64,000 bases of DNA, from assembly GCF_005930475.1 (NCBI RefSeq), contig NZ_SJEW01000001.1, positions 62,001-126,000 on the forward strand, read 5' to 3'. The notes beneath the pieces are model-generated. The model saw nothing but the letters and a program-made list of their open reading frames with translations. It made no database searches and was not told where the DNA came from. Shown piece by piece: positions 25,960 to 35,841 of the stretch; position 1 is the stretch's first letter; every line of letters begins with the position of its first letter. Source of the DNA: Modestobacter altitudinis (lineage in GTDB: Bacteria; Actinomycetota; Actinomycetes; Mycobacteriales; Geodermatophilaceae). The translations under genes were made by a program, and so were the position numbers.

Positions 25960-27663
25960 TCACGGCTCCACCTGTGCCTCGCTGATCCGCCAGCCGACGT
26001 CGGTCGGCCGGACGACCAGGTGCACCTCGGTCGCACCGCGCGCCGGCACGTCGGTGGCCGCGGGCCCGTCGACGCCGACCGGCTCCACGCGGTAGCCGGG
26101 CAGTTCGTCGACCAGCCGGAGCTCGACCCGGTCGTCGGCTCCGGCCCTGACCTCCTCCAGCCGTCGGACCTGCGGCGCGAAGCCGCGCAAGGCCCGGCCC
26201 TGGTCCCGCAGCGCCAGCAGCGCGGTCGTGTCCCGGTCGAGCAGTGCGCTGCCCGGCACGTACACCCCGGCGAGGAGCGTGGCGTCGCCGGCGGTGAAGG
26301 CCGCCGCGCGTCGGGCGTACAGCTCGGTGAGGACCGCGGTCCACGCTGCGTCGTCGGCCGGCAGCACGGGCTGGTCGGCGGCGGGCACACCGACAGGCGC
26401 CGGGTCGGCTCGCGGCACGGCGCTGCCGGTCGGCTGCGGAGACGCCGTCGGCGACGGGTCGGCGGGTGGTGCCGTGGTCGTCGCGTCCACCTCCGCCCGC
26501 TGCTCGGTCGTCTCCGCGGCCGGGACCGGCTCAGCCGGGCCGCCGCCCCAGCTGGCCCCCGCCCAGGCCGCTCCGGTGAGGCCGACGGCGACCGCCGCCA
26601 GGACACCGGCCACCACGACCGCCCGGTGGAGGAGCCGGCCGGCGATGCCTCGGACGCCGTGCTCCGCCGCCGGCCCGAGCCGTTCGGCCAGGCCGGCGCG
26701 GAGCCGGGCGAGCCGGCCAGCGGGAACCGGAGCGGCGTGGGCCGCCCGGACCCGCCCGGGCACCTGGTGGGTCAGCTCGGTACGCCGCCCGGGGCCGGTC
26801 GCGCCCAGCTCGGTGTCCGGCACGCCGGTCACCGGCAGCCGGATCGGCTCAGGCGTGCAGGCGTGCCGCAGGTCGAGGGCGAAGGCCGCCGCGGAGCCGC
26901 GCCGGTGGGGCTCTGGAGACAGACCCCGCCGGACCACCCGGAGGAGTTCCTCCGGGGACTCCGGGGCCAGCAGCTCGAGGTCCGGGAGCTCTCCGTCGGC
27001 GGCGACGGCGAGCGTGCCCCGGGGGTCGGCCGCGTTCCACGGTGCGATCCCGGTGAGTGCGTGGAAGGCCGCAGCAGCCACCCCGAAGACGTCCGAGGCC
27101 GGTCCCGGGGCGCCGCCACGGGCCACCACCGGGTCGACGTAGGCCGGGGTGACCTCGGCCCCCACCCGGTCGCCGACCAGGCGCGCCGTGCCGAGGTCGG
27201 TCACCACGGGGCGGCCCTCCGCCGTGAAGACCACGTTCCCGGGAGACAGGTCGCCGTGCACGATGCCCCGGTCGTGGGCGTGTGCCAGCGCGGCCGCGAC
27301 CGGTGCCACGGCGGTGACGACCTCCCCGGGGCGCAACCGCCCGCGTCGCGCCAGCAAGGCCGCCAGGCTCCCACCGGCGAGGAGGTCGAGGACGAGCGTG
27401 ACCTCCGCCGGGCCGCCCCGCACCTCCCGTCGCACCACCTCGTGCAGGCGCACCAGGTGCGGGTGGTCGAGCTCACCGAGCAGCGCGGCCTCGCGCTCCT
27501 GCCGGGCCGCGTCGCCTCGCACCAGGACCTTGACCGCGACCGGCGGGCCCCCACCGCGAGGCCGGGCGCGCCAGACCTGCCCGGACCCGCCGCGACCGAG
27601 CAGTTCCTCGAGCACGTAACCGGGCACGACGGGAGCCGCGGGCGGGCTGGACTGAGCGGGCAT
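25960..27663 (-). CDS. Membrane Ser/Thr protein kinase, non-RD
   Basis: 567 residues. Kinase domain 14-270: glycine loop GRGGSGQV, Lys45 (VAVKV), catalytic loop HGDLSPGN (Asp138, Asn143; the Arg of HRD is Gly, so non-RD) and DLG in place of DFG (Asp156). Catalytic residues are kept, so it may be active without activation-loop phosphorylation. Then a basic linker, one membrane helix (347-369) and an extracytoplasmic Pro/Thr linker plus a domain ending VVRPTDVGWRISEAQVEP, which looks like a sensor. ATG 27663 is set by TACCGT (complement 27671-27676) 7 nt upstream. Confidence 0.9.
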   Translation of the reverse strand: MPAQSSPPAAPVVPGYVLEELLGRGGSGQVWRARPRGGGPPVAVKVLVRGDAARQEREAALLGELDHPHLVRLHEVVRREVRGGPAEVTLVLDLLAGGSLAALLARRGRLRPGEVVTAVAPVAAALAHAHDRGIVHGDLSPGNVVFTAEGRPVVTDLGTARLVGDRVGAEVTPAYVDPVVARGGAPGPASDVFGVAAAAFHALTGIAPWNAADPRGTLAVAADGELPDLELLAPESPEELLRVVRRGLSPEPHRRGSAAAFALDLRHACTPEPIRLPVTGVPDTELGATGPGRRTELTHQVPGRVRAAHAAPVPAGRLARLRAGLAERLGPAAEHGVRGIAGRLLHRAVVVAGVLAAVAVGLTGAAWAGASWGGGPAEPVPAAETTEQRAEVDATTTAPPADPSPTASPQPTGSAVPRADPAPVGVPAADQPVLPADDAAWTAVLTELYARRAAAFTAGDATLLAGVYVPGSALLDRDTTALLALRDQGRALRGFAPQVRRLEEVRAGADDRVELRLVDELPGYRVEPVGVDGPAATDVPARGATEVHLVVRPTDVGWRISEAQVEP

Positions 27664-27781
27664 GCCGGGGACGGTAGGACGATCGGCCGTGCCGCCGCCG
27701 GCGTCGTCCACAGGCACCGGTGATGTCCACAGCCCCCGTCCCGAGCACGACGGCACCTGCCGCACGGCCTAGGTTCGGCCC

Positions 27782-29041
27782 ATGCCACTCCCCTCCCGCG
27801 CCGAGGTCGTCGTGGTCGGCGCCGGTCTCGCCGGGCTGTCCGCGGCGACCCGACTGGCGGCCGCCGGCCGGGACGTCCACCTGCTCGACGCGGCCGAGGC
27901 GGCGGGCGGCCGACTGGCCACCACCCGGATCGACGGCTTCCTGGTCGACCGCGGGTTCCAGGTGCTCAACACCGGCTACCCGCGGGTCGCCGACCTCGAC
28001 CTGCCCGCGCTGGACCTCGGCTTCTTCTGGACCGGCGCCGTGCTGCGGGTCGAGGGGCGCGCGCACCGGGTCGTCGACCCCCGCCGGCACCCCGCGGCCA
28101 CCGTGGACACGCTCCGCGCTCCCCTGGGTGGTCCGCTCCGGGAGGCCGCACTCGCCGCGTTCTCCGCCCGCGCCGGCTACCTGCCGGTCCCCCGGCTGCT
28201 GTCGGCAGTCGAACGGTCGGCCGAGGAGTCCCTGCGCCGGGCCGGCGTCGGGGAGCAGGCACTCGAGGTCCTCCTCCGGCCGTTCCTGGCCGGCGTGCTG
28301 CTGGAGGACGGGCTCGAGACCTCCAGCCGCTACCTCGACCTGGTCTGGCGCAGCTTCGTCCGCGGTCGGGTCGGCCTGCCTGCCGCCGGCATGCAGGCGA
28401 TCGGCGGCCAGTTGGCAGCCCGGCTCCCGGCCGAACGGCTGCACCTGGGGGTCGGGGTGACGGCGGTCGACGGCGGGTCCGTGCGCACCGGAGCCGGGAC
28501 GACGACCGCTGACGCGGTGGTGGTGGCCACCGACCCGGACACCGCGGCAGCGCTGGTGCCGGGCCTGGACGCCGCGGCACCCCGCCAGGTGACCACCCAC
28601 CTGCACGTCCTGCCGGCCTCCCCGTGGCCCGACCCCCTCATCGTGCTCGGGCAGCCGGGCGGGCAGCTGGTCAACACCGTGGTCGTCTCCGACGCCCAGC
28701 CCGCCTACAGCCCCGACCGCCGGGCGCTGGTGTCCAGTTCCACGCTGGCCCCGACCCGGGAGGCCGACGTCCGCGCCGAGATCGCCCGGGCGCACGACGT
28801 GGCCGAGGCCGACCTGGAGCACCTCACCAGCGTGACGGTGACCGGCGCGCAGCCGGCCGCCACTCCCCCGCTGCAGCACCGCCGGCCGGTGGACCTCGGC
28901 GGCGGGTTGTTCGTCTGCGGTGACCACCGGGACACCCCGTCCATCCAGGGCGCCATGGCCAGCGGTGCCCGCACCGCCCGGGCGGTGCTGCGGCGGCTCG
29001 GCGAGGCAGCACCGGCGGCGGCCGACCGGGGCGGCCGGTGA
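27782..29041 (+). CDS. FAD-dependent amine-oxidase/phytoene-desaturase-like oxidoreductase
   Basis: 419 residues. N-terminal dinucleotide motif VVVVGAGLAGLSAATRLAAAG, then DAAEAAGGRL and DRGFQVLNTGYP, as in protoporphyrinogen oxidase/phytoene dehydrogenase-like proteins; the C-terminal FAD segment FVCGDHRDTPSIQGAMASG completes it. Substrate unknown. TAGGTT (27770-27775) is 6 nt before ATG. Divergent from the kinase and overlapping the peptidase gene (GTGA). Confidence 0.88.
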   Translation: MPLPSRAEVVVVGAGLAGLSAATRLAAAGRDVHLLDAAEAAGGRLATTRIDGFLVDRGFQVLNTGYPRVADLDLPALDLGFFWTGAVLRVEGRAHRVVDPRRHPAATVDTLRAPLGGPLREAALAAFSARAGYLPVPRLLSAVERSAEESLRRAGVGEQALEVLLRPFLAGVLLEDGLETSSRYLDLVWRSFVRGRVGLPAAGMQAIGGQLAARLPAERLHLGVGVTAVDGGSVRTGAGTTTADAVVVATDPDTAAALVPGLDAAAPRQVTTHLHVLPASPWPDPLIVLGQPGGQLVNTVVVSDAQPAYSPDRRALVSSSTLAPTREADVRAEIARAHDVAEADLEHLTSVTVTGAQPAATPPLQHRRPVDLGGGLFVCGDHRDTPSIQGAMASGARTARAVLRRLGEAAPAAADRGGR

Positions 29042-29775
29042 CCGCCACCGCGCCGACAGTGCTGGCCACGAGCATCGGCTTCGACTCGCGTGGCCGCGGG
29101 CCGTACGACTGGTCGCCGGGGCCGGTCTTCGACCTGGCGTTCCAGCTGGCCGGCGACCCCGACCGCCCCCGGATCTGCCACCTGGGCACCGCCACCGGGG
29201 ACGAGCCCACCCGGATCGCCGGTTTCTACGGCGCCTTCGCCGCGCGCCCCGACGTGGCCGTGTCCCACCTGAGCCTGTTCCCGATGCCCACCGTCGCCGA
29301 CGTCCGCGCGCACCTGCTGGCCCAGGACGTCGTGTGGGTCGGTGGCGGGAGCGTGGCCAACCTGCTCGCCGTCTGGGCGGTGCACGGCCTCGACGAGGTG
29401 TTCCGCGAGGCGTGGCGGGCCGGCGTGGTGCTGGCCGGGGTGTCGGCGGGCTCGCTGTGCTGGCACGTCGGCGGCACCACGGACTCCTTCGGTCCGGACC
29501 TGCGTCCGGTGACCAACGGCCTGGGCCTGCTCCCGTACTCCAACGGGGTGCACCACGACTCCGAGGTCCGGCGCCGACCGCTGTACCACCGGCTGGTGGC
29601 CGACGGCACCCTGCCGCCGGGGTTCGCGACCGACGACGGGGTGGGCCTGGTGTACCGGGGCGCCGAGCTGGTGGAGGCCGTCGCCGACCGCCCCGGCAAG
29701 GCGGCCTACCGCGTCGAGCGCGGGGACGACGGCGCGGCGGTGGAGACCCGGATCGAGCCGCGGCGACTGCGCTGA
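29038..29775 (+). CDS. Peptidase E-like (S51) protein
   Basis: 245 residues with the S51 dipeptidase E fold: nucleophile elbow GVSAGSLCW, WVGGGSVANLL before it, and a His-containing YSNGVHHDSE segment. Family members cleave Asp-X dipeptides; others such as cyanophycinase share the fold, so specificity is open. GTG overlaps the oxidoreductase stop, so both are made together. Confidence 0.88.
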   Translation: MTATAPTVLATSIGFDSRGRGPYDWSPGPVFDLAFQLAGDPDRPRICHLGTATGDEPTRIAGFYGAFAARPDVAVSHLSLFPMPTVADVRAHLLAQDVVWVGGGSVANLLAVWAVHGLDEVFREAWRAGVVLAGVSAGSLCWHVGGTTDSFGPDLRPVTNGLGLLPYSNGVHHDSEVRRRPLYHRLVADGTLPPGFATDDGVGLVYRGAELVEAVADRPGKAAYRVERGDDGAAVETRIEPRRLR

Positions 29776-29850
29776 CGGCCCGCGGCCCGCGGCCGGCGCC
29801 GGTCACCGCCATGACGGCACGCGTCCCGCCGCCGGGCATAGGCTCCGACC

Positions 29851-30492
29851 GTGAGCGAACTGCGAGTGGTCCGGGCGGGCACGGTCCCCTACGAGGACGC
29901 GTGGGCATGGCAGCGCCGGCTGCACGAGGAGCGGGTCGCGGGCACCGGCCCGGACACGCTGCTGCTGCTGGAGCACCCGGCGGTCTACACCGCCGGCAAG
30001 CGCACCCTGCCGCACGAGCGGCCCTTCGACGGCACGCCGGTGATCGACGTCGACCGCGGGGGCAAGATCACCTGGCACGGCCCGGGGCAGCTGGTCGGCT
30101 ACCCGATCGTGGCGCTGCCCGACCCGGTCGACGTCGTCGCGCACGTCCGCCGGATGGAGCGGGCGCTCATGACGGTGTGCTCCGAGCTCGGCGTCGCGAC
30201 CGCGCTGGTCGAGGGCCGCAGTGGGGTCTGGGTGCTCGCCGACGACCGGGGGCCGGACCGCAAGGTGGCGGCCATCGGCGTCCGGGTGGCCCGCGGGGTG
30301 ACCATGCACGGCTTCGCGCTCAACTGCGACCCGGACATGGCAGCCTTCTCCAACATGGTGCCGTGCGGCATCCCCGACGCCGGCGCCACCTCGCTGAGCG
30401 CCGAGCTCGGCCGCGACGTGCCGGTCAGCGAGGTCATCGACGCCGTCGAGGCCGCGATGCGCCAGGTGCTCGCAGCCACCGTCCCGGCGTAG
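29851..30492 (+). CDS. lipB: Octanoyl-[ACP]:protein octanoyltransferase
   Basis: First enzyme of de novo lipoate assembly, moving octanoyl from ACP to the lipoyl domains of E2 and GcvH. 213 residues; [17 protein letters not shown] carries the conserved glycine/His segment, and the catalytic Lys ([10 protein letters not shown]) and Cys (VPCGI) are present. Works upstream of LipA, here separated by about 12 kb. TAGGCT (29839-29844) is 6 nt before GTG (leaderless). Confidence 0.96.
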   Translation: MSELRVVRAGTVPYEDAWAWQRRLHEERVAGTGPDTLLLLEHPAVYTAGKRTLPHERPFDGTPVIDVDRGGKITWHGPGQLVGYPIVALPDPVDVVAHVRRMERALMTVCSELGVATALVEGRSGVWVLADDRGPDRKVAAIGVRVARGVTMHGFALNCDPDMAAFSNMVPCGIPDAGATSLSAELGRDVPVSEVIDAVEAAMRQVLAATVPA

Positions 30493-30506
30493 GGCCAGCA
30501 CGACCC

Positions 30507-30565
30507 GGCCCCCTCGCAGGGGCCCGCTGCGAGCCTGCGAGCGGTGGGGGGCGAGGGGGTCCTTC
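30507..30565. repeat. Intergenic palindromic repeat, copy H
   Basis: GGCCCCCTCGC...GCGAGGGGGTCCTTC around CCCGCTGCGAGCCTGCGAGCGG. Convergent junction of lipB and leuS, one base from the leuS stop codon. Confidence 0.82.
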
Positions 30566-30566
30566 G

Positions 30567-33482
30567 TCAGCCGAGGACGAAGTTGACCAGCCGGCCCGGC
30601 ACCGCGACCACCCGGCGCACGGTGGCGCCGGCCAGGTGTCCGGCGATCCGGTCGTCGGCCCGGGCCGCGGCCTCCAGCGCGGCGGCGTCCGCGTCGGCGG
30701 GCACCTCCACCTGCGCCCGCACCTTGCCGTTGACCTGCACCGCGACCTCGACGGTGTCGTCCACCAGCCACTGCGGGTCGGCCACCGGGAACGAGGCCCA
30801 GGCCACCGAGTCCGGGTGCCCCAGCCGGGCCCACAGCTCCTCGGCCAGGTGCGGGGCCAGCGGCGCCACCAGCAGGACCAGTGCCTCGGCCACCGCGCGG
30901 GGCACCGCCGTCCCCGGCTGGGAGGCCGAGGTCAGGTGGTTGGTCAGCTCGGTGATCCGGGCGATGGCGATGTTGAACCGCAGCGTCGTCATGCCGTCCC
31001 GGACGGCCTCGATCGCCCGGTTCAGCGCCCGCGAGGTGTCGGCGTCGGGCTCGACGTCCCCGGCCCGCACCGCGCCGGTCTCCTCGTCGACGACCACCCG
31101 CCAGATCCGCTGCAGCAGCCGCTGCGACCCGACGACCGCCTTGGTCTCCCACGGCCGCGACTGATCCAGCGGCCCGGTCGACATCTCGTAGACCCGGAAG
31201 GTGTCGGCCCCGAAGGCGTCGACCATCTCGTCGGGCGTGATCACGTTCTTCAGGCTCTTGCCGATCTTCCCGTACTCACGGTCGACCGGCTGCCCCTGGT
31301 AGAGGAACTGCCCGTCGGACTCGACCACCTCGGCGGCGGGCACGTAGAAGCCCCGCGCGTCGGTGTAGGCGAACGCCGAGATGTAGCCCTGGTTGACCAG
31401 CCGGCGGAACGGCTCCTCGCTGGAGACGTGCCCCAGGTCGAACAGGATCTTGTGCCAGAAGCGGGCGTACAGCAGGTGCAGCACCGCGTGCTCCACCCCG
31501 CCGACGTACAGGTCGACGCCGCCGACGTCACCCGGCTCCTGCGGCCCCAGCCAGTACCGCTCCAGCTCCGGGTCGACGAGCACCTCGTCGTTGGTCGGGT
31601 CGGCGTAGCGCAGGTAGTACCAGCACGACCCGGCCCAGTTGGGCATCGTGTTGGTCTCCCGGCGGTAGGTCCGCGGGCCGTCCCCCAGGTCCAGGGTGAC
31701 CGTGGTCCAGTCGGTGGCCCGCGACAGCGGCGGCTCGGGCTTGGAGTCCGCGTCGTCGTCGGCGAAGGTCTTCGGGGAGTAGTCGTCGACGTCGGGCAGC
31801 AGCACCGGCAGCAGCGCCTCCGGGACGGCGACCGGCAGGCCGGCGTCCGGCCCGTCGACGGCGTACACGATCGGGAACGGCTCGCCCCAGTACCGCTGCC
31901 GGCTGAACAGCCAGTCCCGCAGCTTGTAGGTGGTCGTCGCCTCGCCGTGGCCGGAGGCCACCAGCCACTCGGTGACGGTGGCGATCGCAGCGGCCTTGTC
32001 CAGCCCGTCCAGCGACAGCTGCTCGTTCGAGCTGTTGATCATCGGCCCGGTGCCGGTCCAGGCGCCGCCGTCGAAGTCGGCCGGCGGCTGCACGGTGCGG
32101 ACGACGGGCAGCCCGAAGACCTGCGCGAACTCCCAGTCCCGGGTGTCCTCCCCGGGCACCGCCATGATCGCGCCGGTGCCGTACCCGGTCAGCACGTAGT
32201 CGGCGATGAACACCGGCAGGTCCCGGCCGGTCAGCGGGTTGACCGCGGACACGCCCAGCCAGACGCCGGTCTTGTCCCGGCCCTCGGTCTGCCGCTCCAG
32301 CTCCGACCGGCGGGAGGCCTGCAGCTGGTAGGCGGCCACCGCCTCGGCCGGGGTGGCCGCCCCGGCCGTCCAGCGCGGGTCGGCGTCGGCCGGCCACTGC
32401 GCGGCGGTCAGCGTCTCGACCAGCGGGTGCTCCGGGGCCAGCACCAGGTACGTGGCACCGAACAGGGTGTCCGGCCGGGTGGTGAACACCTCGACAGCCT
32501 GGGATCCCGCGGCCTCGCCCCCACCCACCCCGAAGCGGACGCGGGCACCGGCCGAGCGACCGATCCAGTTGCGCTGCATCTGCTTCAGCGAGTCCGGCCA
32601 GTCCAGCCGGTCCAGGTCGGTCAGCAGCCGTTCGGCGTAGGCGGTGATCCGCATCTTCCACTGGGTCAGCGGACGCCGGAACACCGGGAAGTTGCCGCGC
32701 TCGGAGCGGCCGTCCGCGGTGACCTCCTCGTTGGACAGCACGGTGCCCAGCCCCGGCGCCCAGTTGACCGGCGCCTCGTTCAGGTAGGCCAGCCGGTGCG
32801 CGTCGACGACCCGCCGGCGCTCGACCGGGTCCAGCTCCGCCCAGCTGCGACCCTCGGGCAGGGTGCCCGGCGCCGGCTCGCGGGTGCCGGCGTCCAGCTC
32901 GGAGACCAGTTCATCGATCGGGCGTGCCTTGCCGGCGGTCTCGTCGAACCACGCCTCGAAGACCTGCCGGAAGATCCACTGGGTCCACTTGTAGTAGCCC
33001 GGGTCGATCGTGGCGAAGGTGCGGCGGGTGTCGTGGTCGACGCCCAGCCGGCGCAGCTGACGACTGATCGCGGCGATGTTGGACTCGGTGGTGACCCGCG
33101 GGTGCTGACCGGTCTGCACGGCGTACTGCTCGGCGGGCAGCCCGAAGGCGTCGTAGCCCATCGGGTGCAGCACGTTGCGCCCGTCCATGCGCAGGAAGCG
33201 GCTGGTCACGTCGGTGCCCAGGTAGCCCAGCGGGTGCCCGACGTGCAGCCCGTCCCCGGAGGGGTAGGGGAACATGTCCATGACGAAGGCCTTGGGCCGG
33301 TCGGCCACCCGCTCGAAGCCCCCGCTCAGCGGACCCACCGGGTTGGGCGTGTGGAAGGTGCCCTCGGCGTCCCAGCGGTCCTGCCAGGCGAGCTCGATCT
33401 GCTGCGCCAGTGCCGGGGTGTACCGGTACGGCGGTACCCCGTCGGTGGACGGGTCGGTGCTCGGGCTGGCCGTCTGGCTCAT
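30567..33482 (-). CDS. leuS: Leucyl-tRNA synthetase
   Basis: Class I synthetase, 971 residues. HIGH box as HVGH (His80-His83, in [10 protein letters not shown]), KMSKS box as KIGKS (about 738-742), tryptophan-rich WTQWIF and the CP1 editing domain with [14 protein letters not shown]. Start ATG 33482 has GGGAG upstream; the longer frame enters the attenuator. Preceded by a leader peptide and Rho-independent terminator (33525-33611), so expression is expected to respond to charged tRNA-Leu. Confidence 0.97.
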   Translation of the reverse strand: MSQTASPSTDPSTDGVPPYRYTPALAQQIELAWQDRWDAEGTFHTPNPVGPLSGGFERVADRPKAFVMDMFPYPSGDGLHVGHPLGYLGTDVTSRFLRMDGRNVLHPMGYDAFGLPAEQYAVQTGQHPRVTTESNIAAISRQLRRLGVDHDTRRTFATIDPGYYKWTQWIFRQVFEAWFDETAGKARPIDELVSELDAGTREPAPGTLPEGRSWAELDPVERRRVVDAHRLAYLNEAPVNWAPGLGTVLSNEEVTADGRSERGNFPVFRRPLTQWKMRITAYAERLLTDLDRLDWPDSLKQMQRNWIGRSAGARVRFGVGGGEAAGSQAVEVFTTRPDTLFGATYLVLAPEHPLVETLTAAQWPADADPRWTAGAATPAEAVAAYQLQASRRSELERQTEGRDKTGVWLGVSAVNPLTGRDLPVFIADYVLTGYGTGAIMAVPGEDTRDWEFAQVFGLPVVRTVQPPADFDGGAWTGTGPMINSSNEQLSLDGLDKAAAIATVTEWLVASGHGEATTTYKLRDWLFSRQRYWGEPFPIVYAVDGPDAGLPVAVPEALLPVLLPDVDDYSPKTFADDDADSKPEPPLSRATDWTTVTLDLGDGPRTYRRETNTMPNWAGSCWYYLRYADPTNDEVLVDPELERYWLGPQEPGDVGGVDLYVGGVEHAVLHLLYARFWHKILFDLGHVSSEEPFRRLVNQGYISAFAYTDARGFYVPAAEVVESDGQFLYQGQPVDREYGKIGKSLKNVITPDEMVDAFGADTFRVYEMSTGPLDQSRPWETKAVVGSQRLLQRIWRVVVDEETGAVRAGDVEPDADTSRALNRAIEAVRDGMTTLRFNIAIARITELTNHLTSASQPGTAVPRAVAEALVLLVAPLAPHLAEELWARLGHPDSVAWASFPVADPQWLVDDTVEVAVQVNGKVRAQVEVPADADAAALEAAARADDRIAGHLAGATVRRVVAVPGRLVNFVLG

Positions 33483-33524
33483 GGTCGGGTGCTCCCAGGT
33501 GCTGGTGTCCGGTGCGGCGGGCAG

Positions 33525-33550
33525 AAAAAAACCCCTCACGCAGGAGGGGT
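33525..33550 (-). terminator. leuS attenuator: intrinsic terminator
   Basis: On the minus strand ACCCCTC (33550-33544), loop CTGCGT, GAGGGGT (33537-33531), then a run giving seven T in all. It is the only hairpin with a real T-run noticed in the window and it lies in front of leuS, 43 bp before the ATG. Confidence 0.85.
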
Positions 33551-33586
33551 CGCCGTGCTGCTCTGAGGTCTCAGGTCAGCACGGCG
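33551..33586 (-). promoter_or_regulatory. leuS leader hairpin (pause/antitermination structure)
   Basis: Perfect 10-bp arms CGCCGTGCTG (33551-33560) and CAGCACGGCG (33577-33586) with an inner CTGAG/CTCAG pair. Its upstream arm overlaps the last codons of the leader peptide, the layout needed for ribosome-controlled switching with the terminator. Confidence 0.7.
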
Positions 33587-33611
33587 GCAGAAGCAGGAGT
33601 CCGCCGGTCAC
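33576..33611 (-). CDS. leuS leader peptide with four consecutive Leu codons
   Basis: Eleven-codon ORF, M-T-G-G-L-L-L-L-P-P-C (GTG start), with Leu codons CTC CTG CTT CTG at 33599-33588, stop TGA just inside the leader hairpin. TAGGAT (complement 33619-33624) lies 7 nt before the GTG, so the transcript would begin at the start codon. Stalling at Leu codons would cover the upstream arm of the hairpin. Classical attenuation logic; not found as an open-frame prediction because of its size. Confidence 0.8.
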   Translation of the reverse strand: MTGGLLLLPPC

Positions 33612-33618
33612 GCCGCCG

Positions 33619-33624
33619 ATCCTA
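33619..33624 (-). promoter_or_regulatory. -10 element of leuS leader transcript
   Basis: TAGGAT on the minus strand, 7 nt before the leader-peptide GTG. No good -35 is seen, which is common in actinobacterial leaderless promoters. Confidence 0.6.
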
Positions 33625-33919
33625 GCGCGCGGCGCGCCCGGCCCTGGGTCCGTCCACGGCGAGTGGCACCGGTCACCTTGCGGGACCGTTTCGTCCGCTG
33701 ATCGTCCGGGCAGACCTGAGGTGGCGTTCAAGATGGCAGCGCCGCCCCGCCGGGCCCGTGAGACAGCGCACCCCGGGGGCTCTGCAGCTGCCGACCGGTC
33801 CGTCACCGGAGGCCACATCCACGTCCTGACGACGCCGGCCCGGTCACGGCCGTCGTCGCGCGTGGGTTCTGCACGCCCCCGTGGCGCTCCTCCCGGACCG
33901 GTGCCAGCCGGAGGAACCC

Positions 33920-35488
33920 ATGACCGACGTCGCGTCGACACCGTCCACCCGTCAGCTCGACCGCCCTGCCGAGCCGCTCAACGCCACCACCCTGTCCGGG
34001 CTCGCCGACCGCGCCCAGGTGCCCACCTACGACCGGAGCGCCCTCACCCCCGCGGTCGTGCACATGAGCGTCGGCGGCTTCACCCGGGCCCACCAGCTGG
34101 TCTACCTCGACGAGCTGGCCGAGCGCGGGTGCACCGACTGGGGGGTGGTGGGCGTCGGCCTGCACAGCACCCACATGCGCGACGCGCTCGCGCCCCAGGA
34201 CCACCTCTACACCGTGGTGGAGCGGGGCGAGGACGCCGAGCGCGCGCGGGTCGTCGGGGCGATGGTCGACTACGTCTACGCCCCGGACGCACCCGAGCGG
34301 GTGCTGGACCTGCTCGCCGACGAGCGGACCCGCGTGGTGACCATGACCGTCACCGGCACCGCCTACCGGATCGACCCGCACAGCGGCGAGTTCGAGCCCG
34401 ACGACGAGGCCCGGGCCGACCTCGAGCACCCGCACCGACCGAGCTCGGTGTTCGGCTTCCTCGTCGAGGCGCTCGACCGTCGCCGGCGGGCGGGCACCCC
34501 GCCGTTCACCGTGGTGTCCTGCGACAACATGCAGTCCAACGGGACCGCGGCCCGCACCGCCGTCGTCGGCTTCGCCCGCCTGCGGGACGAGGTCCTGGCG
34601 CGCTGGATCGCCGACGAGGTCGCCTTCCCCAGCAGCATGGTCGACCGGATCACGCCCGCGACCAGCACCGACGAGCGCGACGCCATCGCCGCCGACCTCG
34701 GCATCGACGACAACTGGCCGGTCATCACCGAGCCGTTCTCGCAGTGGTTCGTCGAGGACCGGTTCTGCAACGGCCGACCGGAGCTGGAGACCGTCGGTGT
34801 CCGGTTCGTGGACGACATCGCCCACTACGAGCTGATGAAGACCAGGTTGCTGAACGCCAGCCACTGCGCGATCGGCTTCCTCGGCCAGCTCGCCGGGCTG
34901 GAGACCACCGACCAGGTCGTGTCGGACCCCGTCTTCCACGACTACCTGGACCGGCTGATGCTCGGTGAGGTGATCCCGCTGCTCCCCCGGCCCAGCGGCG
35001 TGGACCTGCCCGAGTACGAGTCGTCCCTGCTCCGCCGGTTCGCCAACCCGGCCATCGGTGACCAGCTGGGCCGACTGAGCCGCCGCGGCTCCACCAAGGT
35101 GCCGAACTACCTGCTGCCGTCGCTGTGCGCGGCGCTGCAGGAGCGCCGCCCGCACGCGCTGCTCACCATCGCCGTGGCCGGGTGGCTGCGGTACCTGCAC
35201 GGCGCCGACGAGGCGGGCCGGCCGATCGAGGTCCAGGACCAGCTGGCCGACCGGCTGCAGGAGCTGGCCCGCCGCGGGGGCACCGACCCGCGCCCGCTGC
35301 TCGCCGAGCGGTCGGTCTTCGGCGACCTGGTCGAGGACGAGGCGTTCGTCATGCGCCTGGAGGAGGTTCTGCGGCAGCTGGCGGACGGCGGGGTCCGGGC
35401 GACGCTCGCCGGCCACCTGGCCGCCGCCGGGCCCGTGCCCGCGCAGCCGGACGTGGACGACGCCGCCGAGGAGCAGGTGCCTGCCTGA
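33920..35488 (+). CDS. Mannitol dehydrogenase-family polyol dehydrogenase 1
   Basis: Long-chain polyol dehydrogenase, 522 residues. Rossmann segment VVHMSVGGFTRAHQLVYLDEL, then TMTVTGTAYRID, CDNMQSNG and the catalytic block KTRLLNASHCAIG with the family Lys, Asn and His. Acts on mannitol, arabitol or phosphorylated polyols in known members; substrate here unknown. ATG 33920 has GAGGAA 3 nt upstream. Paralogue of the next gene, about 350 bp away, with its own terminator. Starts an apparent polyol-phosphate polymer locus. Confidence 0.92.
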   Translation: MTDVASTPSTRQLDRPAEPLNATTLSGLADRAQVPTYDRSALTPAVVHMSVGGFTRAHQLVYLDELAERGCTDWGVVGVGLHSTHMRDALAPQDHLYTVVERGEDAERARVVGAMVDYVYAPDAPERVLDLLADERTRVVTMTVTGTAYRIDPHSGEFEPDDEARADLEHPHRPSSVFGFLVEALDRRRRAGTPPFTVVSCDNMQSNGTAARTAVVGFARLRDEVLARWIADEVAFPSSMVDRITPATSTDERDAIAADLGIDDNWPVITEPFSQWFVEDRFCNGRPELETVGVRFVDDIAHYELMKTRLLNASHCAIGFLGQLAGLETTDQVVSDPVFHDYLDRLMLGEVIPLLPRPSGVDLPEYESSLLRRFANPAIGDQLGRLSRRGSTKVPNYLLPSLCAALQERRPHALLTIAVAGWLRYLHGADEAGRPIEVQDQLADRLQELARRGGTDPRPLLAERSVFGDLVEDEAFVMRLEEVLRQLADGGVRATLAGHLAAAGPVPAQPDVDDAAEEQVPA

Positions 35489-35502
35489 GCCCGGCCCCGA
35501 CC

Positions 35503-35534
35503 CGGACACCTCGCCCCTCCGGGCGGGGTGTCCG
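35503..35534 (+). terminator. Terminator after polyol dehydrogenase 1
   Basis: 14-bp stem (35503-35516 / 35521-35534) with one T-G wobble and a CTCC loop, 14 bp after the stop. Confidence 0.75.
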
Positions 35535-35841
35535 CGGGCGGTGGACCCGGTCCGGACCAGTGGTCATGATCACCTGGGCGTTTGCCGTGCGACACTGAGG
35601 GCACGTAGACCTCCCGGCGTTGAGCAACAGCGCCGCCTGGCGAACGACCGCAGACGGCCCGCCCCTGGTCAGGGTGGTGCCGGCAGCTGCGGGAAGGGCC
35701 CTGACGCTGCGGCCGCCCCCGGGCGGCCGCGCGAGGGACGGTCGGTCGCGGCGGGGCCCGGACACGCGGGCGCGGCAGGCAGGGGCAGGACGCGGGACAA
35801 CCCGCAGGTCGAGCACGTTGACGCAGACGAGGAGGTCACGC
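35535..35841. other. Intergenic region upstream of polyol dehydrogenase 2
   Basis: About 307 bp. Contains a relatively AT-rich patch GTGGTCATGATCACCTGGGC (35560s) with a TGATCA core and likely holds the promoter of the downstream unit; no gene or repeat copy is seen. Confidence 0.45.

Noticed and set aside
33483-33539. Longer leuS start at 33539
   Set aside because: It lies inside the attenuator terminator; ATG 33482 has a ribosome site.
28920-33566. 1548-codon plus-strand open frame
   Set aside because: Antisense shadow of leuS, lipB and the peptidase; translation is a high-GC artefact.
33483-33919. T-box riboswitch before leuS
   Set aside because: No T-box sequence or specifier stem was found; a leader peptide explains the region better.
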